Assembly (NCBI GenBank): GCA_021152595.1
Contig: JAGKVC010000075.1
Location: forward strand, 1 to 14,467
Source of the DNA: Clostridia bacterium
Lineage (GTDB): Bacteria; Bacillota; Clostridia; Oscillospirales; Ruminococcaceae
Length of the DNA: 14,467 nt
Reading direction: 5' to 3'
Shown here: piece by piece, positions 1 through 5,994 of the stretch
Position numbering within the stretch: position 1 is the first letter of the stretch
How the letters are laid out: each line of letters opens with the position of its first letter
Made by a program: the position numbers and the translations under genes
Notes under the pieces: model-generated
The model's input: the letters and a program-made list of their open reading frames with translations, nothing else
What the model was told of the DNA's origin: nothing
Database searches by the model: none

Positions 1-1
1 C

Positions 2-412
2 CTCAATATCACGCAGCTTGCCGACCGCTGCTATCGGGAGCTTTCGGGCGGTCAGCAGCAGCGTGTTCTGCTTGCAAGAGCGCTCTGTGCGACGAAAAAA
101 CTCCTTTTGCTCGATGAACCGCTGACAGGGCTTGATCCGCTGGTCGCAACGGAGCTTTATGCGATTTTGCAGCATATTCACGATGATCACGGCATCACGA
201 TTATCATGGTCACACATGATGTTGAATGCGCGGTGCGGCATGCGAAAAAGATTCTGCATATCGGCAAGAATGAGAGCTTCTTCGGGAGCTGTGCGGATTA
301 TGAAGCGAGTGCGGTCGGCAGACGCTTTCTCGGAGAAAATGCGCCGGCGGAGCATTGCGCGAACTGTGCGCATCATCATCATGAGCCGGAGGAGGTGCAG
401 CGCAATGACTGA
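2..412 (+). CDS. Metal-type ABC transporter ATP-binding protein (C-terminal part, 5' end outside window)
   Basis: Cytoplasmic ATPase of an ABC importer, most likely for zinc or manganese (ZnuC/MntB-like). The reading frame is open from the left edge, so the Walker A region is missing. Visible in order are the ABC signature (ELSGGQQQRVLLARAL, about 40-90), the Walker B segment (LLLLDEP, about 101-121), the D-loop (GLDP) and the switch histidine (MVTHD, about 207-221). The last ~25 residues are rich in His and Cys (CANCAHHHH), a plausible metal-binding tail. Its TGA overlaps the ATG of the permease by 8 nt, so the two are translationally coupled. The metal specificity is inferred from the permease family and the tail; the binding protein would lie upstream, outside the window. 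Confidence 0.9.
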   Translation, partial: LNITQLADRCYRELSGGQQQRVLLARALCATKKLLLLDEPLTGLDPLVATELYAILQHIHDDHGITIIMVTHDVECAVRHAKKILHIGKNESFFGSCADYEASAVGRRFLGENAPAEHCANCAHHHHEPEEVQRND

Positions 413-1235
413 TCTTTTTGCAATGCTGACACCGGAGTTTGTTTCGGTGATTCTGCTCCCTGCTCTGATTGCCGGTGTTTCGGTGAGCCTTTGCGCCAGT
501 CTGCTCGGCGTGAGCCTTGTTCTCAAACGATGTTCGATGATCGGAGACGGTCTTTCGCATGTCGGCTACGGCACGCTTTGTATTGCGGTCGCGCTGGGCT
601 GGGCGCCGATGCAGGTGACGATTCCGGTCGTGATCATAGCGGCATATATCCTTCTGCGCCTCTCCGAAAACAGCCGGATCGGCGGAGATACGGCGATTGC
701 GCTGTTTTCGACTTCGGCGCTCGCACTCGGTATTTTTGCATCATCCAAGGCGAACCTGACAACGGATGTCAGCCATTATATGTTCGGCAGCATCTTAGCG
801 ATGTCGCACGGCGATGTCATTTTCAGCGTGATTCTGAGTATCTGCGTTCTGCTGGTCTATCTGCTGTTTTATGATAAGATCTTTGCAGTGACCTTTGATG
901 AGAATTTTGCGCGTGCAACCGGACTGAATGTCCGCTTTTACAATCTGCTGATTGCTGTGCTGACGGCTGTAACGGTCGTGCTCGGCATGATGATGATGGG
1001 CGCGCTGCTGATCTCCAGTTTGATGATTTTTCCGGCGGTCACGGCAATGCGCATCAACAAGCATTTCCGCGGTGTCGTTCTGACGGCGGTTCTGATCTCG
1101 GTCGGATGCTTCCTGACCGGATTGTTCCTGTCGCTGTGGATTGATACGGCGGTCGGAGCCAGTGTCATTATCATGAATCTGATTGTATTCGTGACTGTAT
1201 CGCTGCTTTCCGTCCTGCGCAGAAAAAAAGCATAA
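405..1235 (+). CDS. Metal ABC transporter permease (ABC-3 family, ZnuB/MntC-like)
   Basis: Integral membrane permease that pairs with the ATPase just upstream to import zinc or manganese. It has 276 residues, typical for the ABC-3 family, and is almost wholly hydrophobic with about seven or eight predicted membrane spans. The family-like N-terminal region LLGVSLVLKRCSMIGDGLSH (coupling region) and a late MMMMGALLISSLMIFPA segment are visible. The frame is open further upstream, to 132, but the start at 405 is chosen because GGAGGAGG (388-395) lies 9 nt before that ATG and the family begins here. The gene ends just before a strong terminator, so it is the last gene of its operon. Substrate choice between Zn and Mn cannot be decided from the sequence. 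Confidence 0.92.
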   Translation: MTDLFAMLTPEFVSVILLPALIAGVSVSLCASLLGVSLVLKRCSMIGDGLSHVGYGTLCIAVALGWAPMQVTIPVVIIAAYILLRLSENSRIGGDTAIALFSTSALALGIFASSKANLTTDVSHYMFGSILAMSHGDVIFSVILSICVLLVYLLFYDKIFAVTFDENFARATGLNVRFYNLLIAVLTAVTVVLGMMMMGALLISSLMIFPAVTAMRINKHFRGVVLTAVLISVGCFLTGLFLSLWIDTAVGASVIIMNLIVFVTVSLLSVLRRKKA

Positions 1236-1240
1236 AACAG

Positions 1241-1283
1241 AAACCGCATATCTGTCCGCGATGAACAGATATGCGGTTTGTTG
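1241..1283. terminator. Bidirectional rho-independent terminator between convergent genes
   Basis: A perfect 15-bp stem (1241-1255 with 1265-1279) closes a 9-nt loop. It is followed by a T-rich run on the plus strand (TTTGTTGTT). On the minus strand it is followed by CTGTTTTATG and a further T run. It ends both the permease transcript and the leftward Spo0A-like gene. Confidence 0.85.
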
Positions 1284-1586
1284 TTATCCCAGTCTGGAAA
1301 TAATCGTCTGTACGAATTCCTCGGGAGACATCCGCCGCGAATAGAGCAGGGAGGACGGCGTCACAGCGGCTTCCCATCCGAGATTGACGGCATGCCGGAA
1401 ACTCCTGTATACAGACTGCTCCGTCGTCTGATGCTGCTCTGCATAGATCCGGCAGGCATGCAGAAGCGTACAGTCGGGATTATCGGCGATAATCAGGATG
1501 ATTGCATGCATCATATCATGGTAACGCTCCGGAATATCGCACACGGACAAAATTTGTCGGATCCACTGATCATATTTGCTTTGCAC
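1284..1586 (-). CDS. Orphan Spo0A C-terminal-domain-like DNA-binding protein
   Basis: A 100-residue protein that resembles only the DNA-binding C-terminal half of the sporulation regulator Spo0A; no phosphoacceptor receiver domain is present. The match is clearest in the recognition-helix region: TTEQSVYRSFRHAVNLGW here against the Spo0A pattern TTASRVERAIRHAIEVAW, preserving the RxxRHA core. The N-terminal YHDMMHAIILIIADNPD segment fits the helix before it. An ATG at 1595 is possible, but the GGAG (1596-1599) abuts it with no spacing. A GTG at 1586 gives 9 nt of spacing and is the better start. The gene has its own promoter and two tandem 0A boxes upstream, so it is probably under Spo0A control or controls itself. 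Its role is not known; it could be a modulator that competes with Spo0A for 0A boxes. Confidence 0.8.
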   Translation of the reverse strand: MQSKYDQWIRQILSVCDIPERYHDMMHAIILIIADNPDCTLLHACRIYAEQHQTTEQSVYRSFRHAVNLGWEAAVTPSSLLYSRRMSPEEFVQTIISRLG

Positions 1587-1617
1587 GGCGAACATCTCCT
1601 TTCATGACACTATATCT

Positions 1618-1646
1618 ATCATAGTGCAAATTCGGAAGAATGTCAA
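1618..1646 (-). promoter_or_regulatory. Sigma-A-type promoter of the Spo0A-like gene
   Basis: On the minus strand a perfect -35 TTGACA (1641-1646) and a -10 TATGAT (1618-1623) are separated by exactly 17 nt. An imperfect inverted repeat (CACTAT...ATAGTG) spans the -10 and start region. Confidence 0.85.
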
Positions 1647-1651
1647 GTCGA

Positions 1652-1668
1652 TTCGACATAATTCGACA
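1652..1668 (-). promoter_or_regulatory. Two tandem 0A boxes (Spo0A binding sites)
   Basis: On the minus strand TGTCGAA occurs twice (1662-1668 and 1652-1658), both perfect matches to the 0A box consensus. They are in the same orientation with starts 10 bp apart (TGTCGAATTATGTCGAA). This is the tandem spacing known from the Bacillus abrB promoter and suits a Spo0A dimer. The pair ends 5 bp upstream of the -35 element, a position compatible with activation. Confidence 0.8.
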
Positions 1669-1740
1669 AAATCAGCAATTTTCCGTTTTGGGACTTTCTG
1701 CTTCCGGATATAGCCGGAGTATGACACGAAATATGACACG

Positions 1741-1788
1741 GTATTATATAAAACGACGCATCTGCTGAAAAAACTCAACAGATGCGTC
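1741..1788 (-). terminator. Terminator after tRNA-Gly
   Basis: Read on the minus strand, arms at 1779-1788 and 1755-1764 form a 10-bp perfect stem (GACGCATCTG/CAGATGCGTC). The stem can extend by four more pairs, one of them G-U, around a GTTTTT loop. A T-rich tail GTTTTATATAAT follows. Confidence 0.75.
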
Positions 1789-1797
1789 ATTTCCGTA

Positions 1798-1871
1798 TGG
1801 AGCAGGCGAGGGGAGTCGAACCCCCGACATCAGCTTGGGAAGCTGATGTTTTACCGTTAAACTACGCCTGC
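1798..1871 (-). tRNA. tRNA-Gly, anticodon CCC
   Basis: On the minus strand the molecule starts GCAGGCG and ends CGCCTGC plus discriminator T, giving a perfect 7-bp acceptor stem. The TTCGA T-loop follows a GGGGG stem, and the anticodon loop is TTCCCAA, reading CCC for the GGG codon. The 3' CCA is encoded (1798-1800). Confidence 0.93.
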
Positions 1872-1908
1872 AAAAGAAAAGCCCTCATACGGTTTGTATG
1901 AGGGCTTT
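1872..1908 (-). terminator. Hairpin terminator between the two tRNA genes
   Basis: On the minus strand a 13-bp stem AAAGCCCTCATAC/GTATGAGGGCTTT closes a 5-nt loop and is followed by TTTTCTTTT-type sequence. It lies directly between tRNA-Leu and tRNA-Gly, starting one base upstream of the tRNA-Gly 5' end, so it could end tRNA-Leu transcription or lower read-through. Confidence 0.75.
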
Positions 1909-1911
1909 GGA

Positions 1912-1995
1912 TGCGGATAAGAGGACTTGAACCTCCATGATATTGCTATCACATGGACCTGAACCATGCGCGTCTGCCAATTCCGCCATATCCGC
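1912..1995 (-). tRNA. tRNA-Leu, anticodon CAG
   Basis: On the minus strand the acceptor stem is GCGGATA/TATCCGC with discriminator A. The D-arm carries TGGCGGAATTGGCAGACGCG, typical of leucine tRNAs, and a long variable arm (TGTGATAGCAATATCA) is present. The anticodon loop TTCAGGT reads CAG for the CUG codon. CCA is not encoded directly after the discriminator base, unlike in the neighbouring tRNA-Gly. Confidence 0.93.
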
Positions 1996-2028
1996 ACATC
2001 CTTGCCGCTGTTTTCCTGCGACTTTGTT

Positions 2029-2057
2029 ATTATATCACAATCCGAAAGATTTGTCAA
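2029..2057 (-). promoter_or_regulatory. Promoter of the tRNA-Leu/tRNA-Gly unit
   Basis: On the minus strand a perfect TTGACA (2052-2057) and a perfect TATAAT (2029-2034) are separated by 17 nt, and a TG precedes the -10 (TGATATAAT). A promoter this close to consensus suits a stable-RNA unit. It is divergent from the cysteine desulfurase promoter. Confidence 0.88.
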
Positions 2058-2061
2058 GGGG

Positions 2062-2104
2062 TTTTCGCAAATTTTTCAAAAAGTTTTTTTGCATTTTTCG
2101 CAAA
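2062..2104 (+). repeat. Direct repeat TTTTCGCAAA in the divergent promoter region
   Basis: The 10-mer TTTTCGCAAA occurs at 2062-2071 and again at 2095-2104, 33 bp apart, in a T- and A-rich stretch between two divergent promoters. The second copy lies in the spacer of the desulfurase promoter. It may be an operator or simply low-complexity AT-rich DNA. Confidence 0.4.
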
Positions 2105-2117
2105 AGTATGTTATAAT
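2089..2117 (+). promoter_or_regulatory. Extended -10 promoter of the cysteine desulfurase
   Basis: TGTTATAAT (2109-2117) is a full extended -10 element (TG, one base, TATAAT). The -35 region TTGCAT (2089-2094), 17 nt upstream, is weak, as is common when an extended -10 is present. Confidence 0.7.
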
Positions 2118-2156
2118 AGGTTCAGACTTATAATGAGGGAGTGGATTCTCACTAAA

Positions 2157-3293
2157 ATGACGATCTATCTGGATTCCGCCGCGACGTCTCGTCCGGGGGA
2201 GGCGTGTCTGAACGCGATGTGCGGAATGATGCGCGAGACATACGGCAATCCGTCCTCTTTGCACCGGTTCGGATTGGAAGCGCAGCTTTGTATGGAGCAG
2301 GCGCGCAAGCAGATTGCGGCGGCGCTCGGATGCGAGGCTGCTGCTGTCATGTTTACATCCGGTGCGACAGAGAGCAACCATCTTGCGATCCGCGGCGCTG
2401 CTTATGCATACGGCAGACGGAAACGCCGTGTGGTCACAACAACTGTTGAGCATGCATCGGTGCGCGGTGCATTTGATATGCTTGAGGCAGAAGGCTATGA
2501 GGTGATTCGTGTTGCACCGGATGCGGACGGCATCCTGCACGCGGAAACAATCGCAGCCGCAGTCAATGACGAGACATGCCTTGTCAGCATGATGCTTGTG
2601 AACAATGAAACCGGTGCGATTCTGCCGGTACAGCAGGCGTTTACACAGATCAAGCGGCAGTATCCGCAGGTCATCACGCACTGTGATGCCGTACAGGGAT
2701 TCATGAAGCTGCCGGTCAGCCCGATAAAGCTGAATGCAGATCTGCTGACAGTCAGCGGCCACAAGGTTCACGCATGCAAGGGCGTCGGCGCACTGTATCA
2801 TAAAAAAGGCGTTCGTCTGATTCCGCTGATGAAGGGCGGCGAGCAGGAGGGGACAATGCGTCCCGGAACAGAATCCGTGCCGCTGATCGTCGGATTCGGC
2901 GCGGCTGTGAAGGAGCTTTGCGGAACGATTGCGGAGCGCGCGGAATATGTCTCCGGACTGCGCAGTGCATGTATCCGGCAGTTCGCGGCTATGGACGGCG
3001 TGAAGATCAATTCTCCGGAAAACGGAAGCCCGTATATCCTGAGCTTTTCCGTTAAGGGACTGCGCTCAGAGACGATGCTGCATTTTCTCTCAGACCGTGA
3101 GATTTACGTATCGAGCGGATCGGCATGTTCCAAAGGAAAACAGAGTGGTGTTTTGCAGCAGTTCGGCATCAAACAGGATCTCGCTGACAGTACCCTGCGC
3201 GTGAGCTTCTGCGCGGAGAATACGGAAGCGGATATCACCGCACTCTGTACAGCACTGAAAGCTGCGCAGGAGCAGCTTGTACACAAGAGGTGA
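2157..3293 (+). CDS. Cysteine desulfurase (NifS/IscS family), likely sulfur donor for ThiI
   Basis: PLP enzyme that takes sulfur from cysteine as a protein persulfide, giving alanine. The 378 residues cover the whole family. It begins MTIYLDSAAT; residues with the expected roles are His100 (VEHAS), Asp177 and Gln180 (CDAVQG), the PLP lysine Lys203 (SGHKVH) and the catalytic Cys324 in GSACSKGK. The frame is open upstream of position 2133, but the ATG at 2157 matches family starts and has GAGGGAG (2135-2141) upstream, with rather long spacing (15 nt). An in-frame ATG at 2133 lies only ~9 nt after the predicted transcript start and has no ribosome site. Its stop is 6 nt before the acetyltransferase gene, and ThiI follows ~1.3 kb on, like the nifZ-thiI pair of Bacillus. 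It therefore probably serves tRNA thiolation more than Fe-S assembly; no IscU/SufU is seen. Confidence 0.93.
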   Translation: MTIYLDSAATSRPGEACLNAMCGMMRETYGNPSSLHRFGLEAQLCMEQARKQIAAALGCEAAAVMFTSGATESNHLAIRGAAYAYGRRKRRVVTTTVEHASVRGAFDMLEAEGYEVIRVAPDADGILHAETIAAAVNDETCLVSMMLVNNETGAILPVQQAFTQIKRQYPQVITHCDAVQGFMKLPVSPIKLNADLLTVSGHKVHACKGVGALYHKKGVRLIPLMKGGEQEGTMRPGTESVPLIVGFGAAVKELCGTIAERAEYVSGLRSACIRQFAAMDGVKINSPENGSPYILSFSVKGLRSETMLHFLSDREIYVSSGSACSKGKQSGVLQQFGIKQDLADSTLRVSFCAENTEADITALCTALKAAQEQLVHKR

Positions 3294-3299
3294 GCGCAT

Positions 3300-3746
3300 A
3301 TGGTCAGACGATATGCGCCGCGTGATCTGCAAGGCAGCGCTGCGGCCTTTTGCAGTGCATTTGCCGCAGAGCCGTGGAGTGAAAATTGGACACAGTCTCT
3401 TGCGGAAACACGCATCTCCGAGCTGACGGGCACACCGTTTTCCGCAGGCTTTGTCTATGAGGAGCAGGGGCGGATTCTTGCTGTTGCCGCAGGCCGTGTG
3501 TGTACCTATTTATATGGCAAGGAGTATGTGATTGATGAGTTCTGTGTCTCGGCGGAGGTGCAGGGCAAAGGCATCGGCAGTCAGATGATACAGCAGATCG
3601 TGCAGGACATGCGTGCGGCTGGGTGTGTCGGAATTGTATTACAAACGACGCACGGCTATCCGAGTGAGCACTTTTATCTCAAAAATGGATTTCAGCGCAA
3701 TCCGGATATGATCACGATGTACCGGCTGCTGAATGAGAAAGCATAA
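3300..3746 (+). CDS. GNAT-family N-acetyltransferase
   Basis: A 148-residue acetyltransferase of the Gcn5-related fold. The acetyl-CoA pyrophosphate-binding motif QGKGIG is at residues 88-93, after the beta-strand YVIDEFCVSAEV. The late HFYLKNGFQRN segment (EHFYLKNGF) matches the family C-terminal motif B. GAGG (3287-3290) at the end of the desulfurase gene supplies the ribosome site, and the genes are 6 nt apart, so they are co-transcribed. The substrate is unknown. Position between a desulfurase and ThiI does not by itself show a role in tRNA modification. Confidence 0.9.
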   Translation: MVRRYAPRDLQGSAAAFCSAFAAEPWSENWTQSLAETRISELTGTPFSAGFVYEEQGRILAVAAGRVCTYLYGKEYVIDEFCVSAEVQGKGIGSQMIQQIVQDMRAAGCVGIVLQTTHGYPSEHFYLKNGFQRNPDMITMYRLLNEKA

Positions 3747-3749
3747 TTC

Positions 3750-3787
3750 TCCTGACGCTTTGTCAGGATTATACTATTATTTTTTCA
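3750..3787 (+). terminator. Weak terminator after the acetyltransferase
   Basis: A 7-bp stem TCCTGAC/GTCAGGA (3750-3756 with 3762-3768) with a 5-nt loop is followed by an AT-rich tail ending in TTATTTTTTC. The stem is short, so read-through towards thiI is possible. Confidence 0.55.
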
Positions 3788-3791
3788 ATAT

Positions 3792-4265
3792 ATGAATATT
3801 AATTTAATTGGTAATTGTATTCCAATCACATTTACAATTTTGAATTTTCAATATGCAGCCGAACTCACAGGTAAAAGGAAGCTGCTTTGCATACTATCTG
3901 TTATTTACAGCATTGTTGGGAGCATTACGATTGTCTTGCTGAACAGCAACAATAAACAAGCTGCATTTGAGTGGTTTGTTCTGTACACACTTGGCTTCTT
4001 TTTTTTCAGGTTCATAAGAAATAAGTCAGCAGATTTATTATCGGTAGCTACAGATCCTCAGGCGTTTGACAGCAGGGATTATTCGTATCATAAAATCGTA
4101 TTGATTAAAAACATGCTTATTGCATTATTGATATTCGTATTTGCATTCAGTCCCCTGTTTGATAAACTGTTCTCAGACTTGAAATATATGGTTTATCAAG
4201 ATACAACTATATTTCATGCGCTTTCGCATATATTGTATATTGCGTTTTTATATTCAGGATTCTAA
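3792..4265 (+). CDS. Hypothetical membrane protein, possibly a truncated remnant
   Basis: A 157-residue reading frame in AT-rich DNA, with no family recognised. It is hydrophobic, with about four likely membrane spans (roughly residues 30-50, 57-75, 102-122 and 140-156) separated by short polar stretches. No ribosome binding site precedes the ATG: the upstream bases are T-rich. The TAA at 4263 is followed by 50 more open codons in the same frame, which suggests a premature stop or a lost C-terminus. Base composition differs clearly from the neighbouring desulfurase and thiI genes, so the region was probably gained by transfer and may be decaying. It could be a real small membrane protein or a gene fragment. 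Confidence 0.45.
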   Translation: MNINLIGNCIPITFTILNFQYAAELTGKRKLLCILSVIYSIVGSITIVLLNSNNKQAAFEWFVLYTLGFFFFRFIRNKSADLLSVATDPQAFDSRDYSYHKIVLIKNMLIALLIFVFAFSPLFDKLFSDLKYMVYQDTTIFHALSHILYIAFLYSGF

Positions 4266-4588
4266 AAAACGGTCATCCTGAATGTGAAACCAAAAGGGGC
4301 GATCATAATCAAGAATGCGATTCAAATGCATACAAGTAAAACCCTGAAACTAACAAATGTACTATTTATATTGGGGATTGGTCAGGCAGATTATATTCCG
4401 AACATGATTCTGCGATGAGAGAATTACTGCGAATCAAAGGGCGTAATGGGTACAATGCCAATTAGTCCGTAGATTCGGAAAACAACGTATAGCATCAATG
4501 AAAAGGGACAGGTTGACGTTTCATTGTATTTGATGAGACAGGCAGATATCAAATTGAGGCTCCGTATAAAATGGAGCTGCTGAACTGA
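4266..4588 (+). pseudogene. Decayed coding remnants in AT-rich island
   Basis: About 320 bases without a usable gene but with protein-like pieces in shifting frames. Frame 4266-4418 reads on from the preceding membrane ORF (starting KTVILNVKPKGAIII) to a TGA. Another frame gives YIGDWSGRLYSEHDSAMREL and then stops. Near the end, YSINEKGQVD followed after a frame change by RFIVFDETGRYQIEAPYKM and a TGA at 4586 looks like a natural C-terminus. These pieces suggest one or two genes broken by frameshifts and stops. The parent protein is not recognised. Confidence 0.4.
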
Positions 4589-4613
4589 TTATATTATAAA
4601 CGAGGTTTGTGAC

Positions 4614-5825
4614 ATGAGAGAGATTATTCTGGTAAAATACGGCGAAATGGCGCTCAAGGGACTGAACAGAGGCTCCTTTGAGGATGTTCTTCTGCGGAAT
4701 ATCCGCTATCGCCTGAAAAAGCTCGGCAAATTTTCCTATTCCAAGGCACAGTCTACGATCTATGTTGTGCCGGAAGCAGAAACGGATGAAGCCTGCGGCG
4801 AGCTGCTTGCCGCTGCGATGCCCCGTCTGAAAAAGGTGTTCGGCATTGCGGCGCTTGCCCGTGCGCTGACCTGTGAGAAATCCTTTGCGGATATCTCGGC
4901 GCGTTCCGTGCCGTATCTCGCGGATGCACTGAATGCCGCAAAGACCTTTAAGGTCGAGGCAAAGCGTGCGGATAAGGCGTTTCCGATGAAATCGCCGCAG
5001 ATCTGCGCAGAGCTGGGCGGAATCCTGCTCGAGCATTATCCGCATCTGACGGTGGATGTCAATCATCCGGATGTCACGGTGACGGTTGAGATCCGTGACC
5101 TGAATGCATATGTCCATGCGGCGCGCGAAAAGGGCGCAGGCGGTCTGCCGGTCGGTACGGCAGGCAATGCGATGCTGCTGCTCTCCGGCGGCATCGACAG
5201 TCCGGTTGCTGCTTATATGATGGCGAAGCGCGGTCTGCGCGTCACGGCATGCCATTTTGCCTCGCCGCCGTATACCTCTGAGCGTGCGCTGCTGAAAGTG
5301 GAGCAGCTCTGCGAAAAGCTGACGCCGTGGTGCGGAAGCATGGCGTTCTACTGTGTGCCGTTCACGGAGATTCAGGAGCAGCTCCAGCGAAATTGCCCCG
5401 AGGAATATTTCACGATTCTGATGCGCCGCCTGATGATGGAGATCGCATGCCGCCTTGCAGAGCGCGAGGAATGCGGTGCAATTATCACCGGCGAGAGTCT
5501 CGGTCAGGTCGCAAGCCAGACGCTTCCGGCACTTCAATGCACGGATGCTGTTGCGACCATGCCGGTTCTGCGTCCGCTGATCGGCATGGATAAAACCGAA
5601 ATCGTTGAGATTTCACGCAAAATTGATACGTTTGATATTTCAATTCAGCCTTATGAGGACTGCTGCACAGTCTTTACGCCGCGGCATCCGAAACTCCGTC
5701 CGCATCCGGAAGATGTCGCCGCAGCACAGGCGGAGGTCGATTTCGCTCCGCTGGTTGAGGCCGCAATCGCAGGTGCGACGAAAAAAGTCTTTGCACAGCA
5801 TATTTCCGAGGAGCAGATGCTCTGA
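4614..5825 (+). CDS. thiI: tRNA 4-thiouridine synthase ThiI
   Basis: ATP-dependent sulfurtransferase that makes 4-thiouridine at tRNA position 8, taking sulfur from a cysteine desulfurase; in some bacteria it also serves thiamine thiazole synthesis. Its 403 residues match the short Firmicute form without a C-terminal rhodanese domain. Domains in order are an N-terminal ferredoxin-like part (VKYGEMALKGLNR at 7-19), a THUMP domain (about 60-170), and a PP-loop ATPase with SGGIDSP at 191-197. A later GESLGQVASQT segment is also typical. GAGG (4602-4605) lies 8 nt before the ATG. With no rhodanese domain, it needs a partner desulfurase, and the gene at 2157 is the obvious candidate. An AT-rich island separates the two, so thiI may have its own promoter; none was clearly seen. 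Confidence 0.95.
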   Translation: MREIILVKYGEMALKGLNRGSFEDVLLRNIRYRLKKLGKFSYSKAQSTIYVVPEAETDEACGELLAAAMPRLKKVFGIAALARALTCEKSFADISARSVPYLADALNAAKTFKVEAKRADKAFPMKSPQICAELGGILLEHYPHLTVDVNHPDVTVTVEIRDLNAYVHAAREKGAGGLPVGTAGNAMLLLSGGIDSPVAAYMMAKRGLRVTACHFASPPYTSERALLKVEQLCEKLTPWCGSMAFYCVPFTEIQEQLQRNCPEEYFTILMRRLMMEIACRLAEREECGAIITGESLGQVASQTLPALQCTDAVATMPVLRPLIGMDKTEIVEISRKIDTFDISIQPYEDCCTVFTPRHPKLRPHPEDVAAAQAEVDFAPLVEAAIAGATKKVFAQHISEEQML

Positions 5826-5829
5826 GGAC

Positions 5830-5845
5830 TGTTTCATGTGGAACA
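5830..5845. other. Candidate parS site (ParB/Spo0J binding)
   Basis: The 16-mer TGTTTCATGTGGAACA reads TGTTCCACATGAAACA on the minus strand. This matches the Firmicute parS consensus TGTTNCACGTGAAACA at all but one position. It begins 4 bases after the thiI stop codon, in an intergenic region. A site this close to consensus is not expected by chance in a 14-kb window. Binding is not shown. Confidence 0.55.
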
Positions 5846-5958
5846 ATTCGCAAGCAGATACTTCGATTATATCAGATAATGATTTATATTGAATGTGGAA
5901 TTTCGACAAAATATTCCGCTCTGAATTGGTGCAAATCACAAAATATAGGGCGGATGTC

Positions 5959-5988
5959 TTGACAATACGGCGCCTGATGTAGTACAAT
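5959..5988 (+). promoter_or_regulatory. Promoter of the sortase transcript
   Basis: A perfect TTGACA (5959-5964) and TACAAT (5983-5988) are separated by 18 nt. Transcription would start near 5995, more than 500 nt before the sortase start codon. Confidence 0.75.
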
Positions 5989-5994
5989 GTTCAT

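Noticed and set aside
1721..1740. Direct repeat ATGACACG (1721-1728 and 1733-1740)
   Set aside because: Short, between a terminator and a promoter with no link to a gene. It looks like a chance repeat; no array structure is present.
1602..1790. 62-residue minus-strand frame upstream of the Spo0A-like gene
   Set aside because: It covers the promoter, the 0A boxes and the tRNA-Gly terminator, and has no ribosome site or family resemblance.
1953..2156. Longer N-terminus for the cysteine desulfurase from an upstream start
   Set aside because: The extra frame runs through the tRNA-Leu gene and both promoters, and family members begin at the MTIYLDSAAT segment.
5902..5908. Single 0A box (TTCGACA) ~50 bp upstream of the sortase promoter
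   Set aside because: One to two 7-mer matches are expected by chance in a window of this size, and another lies inside the SpoIID-like coding region (9170-9176). A lone box this far from the -35 is weak evidence.
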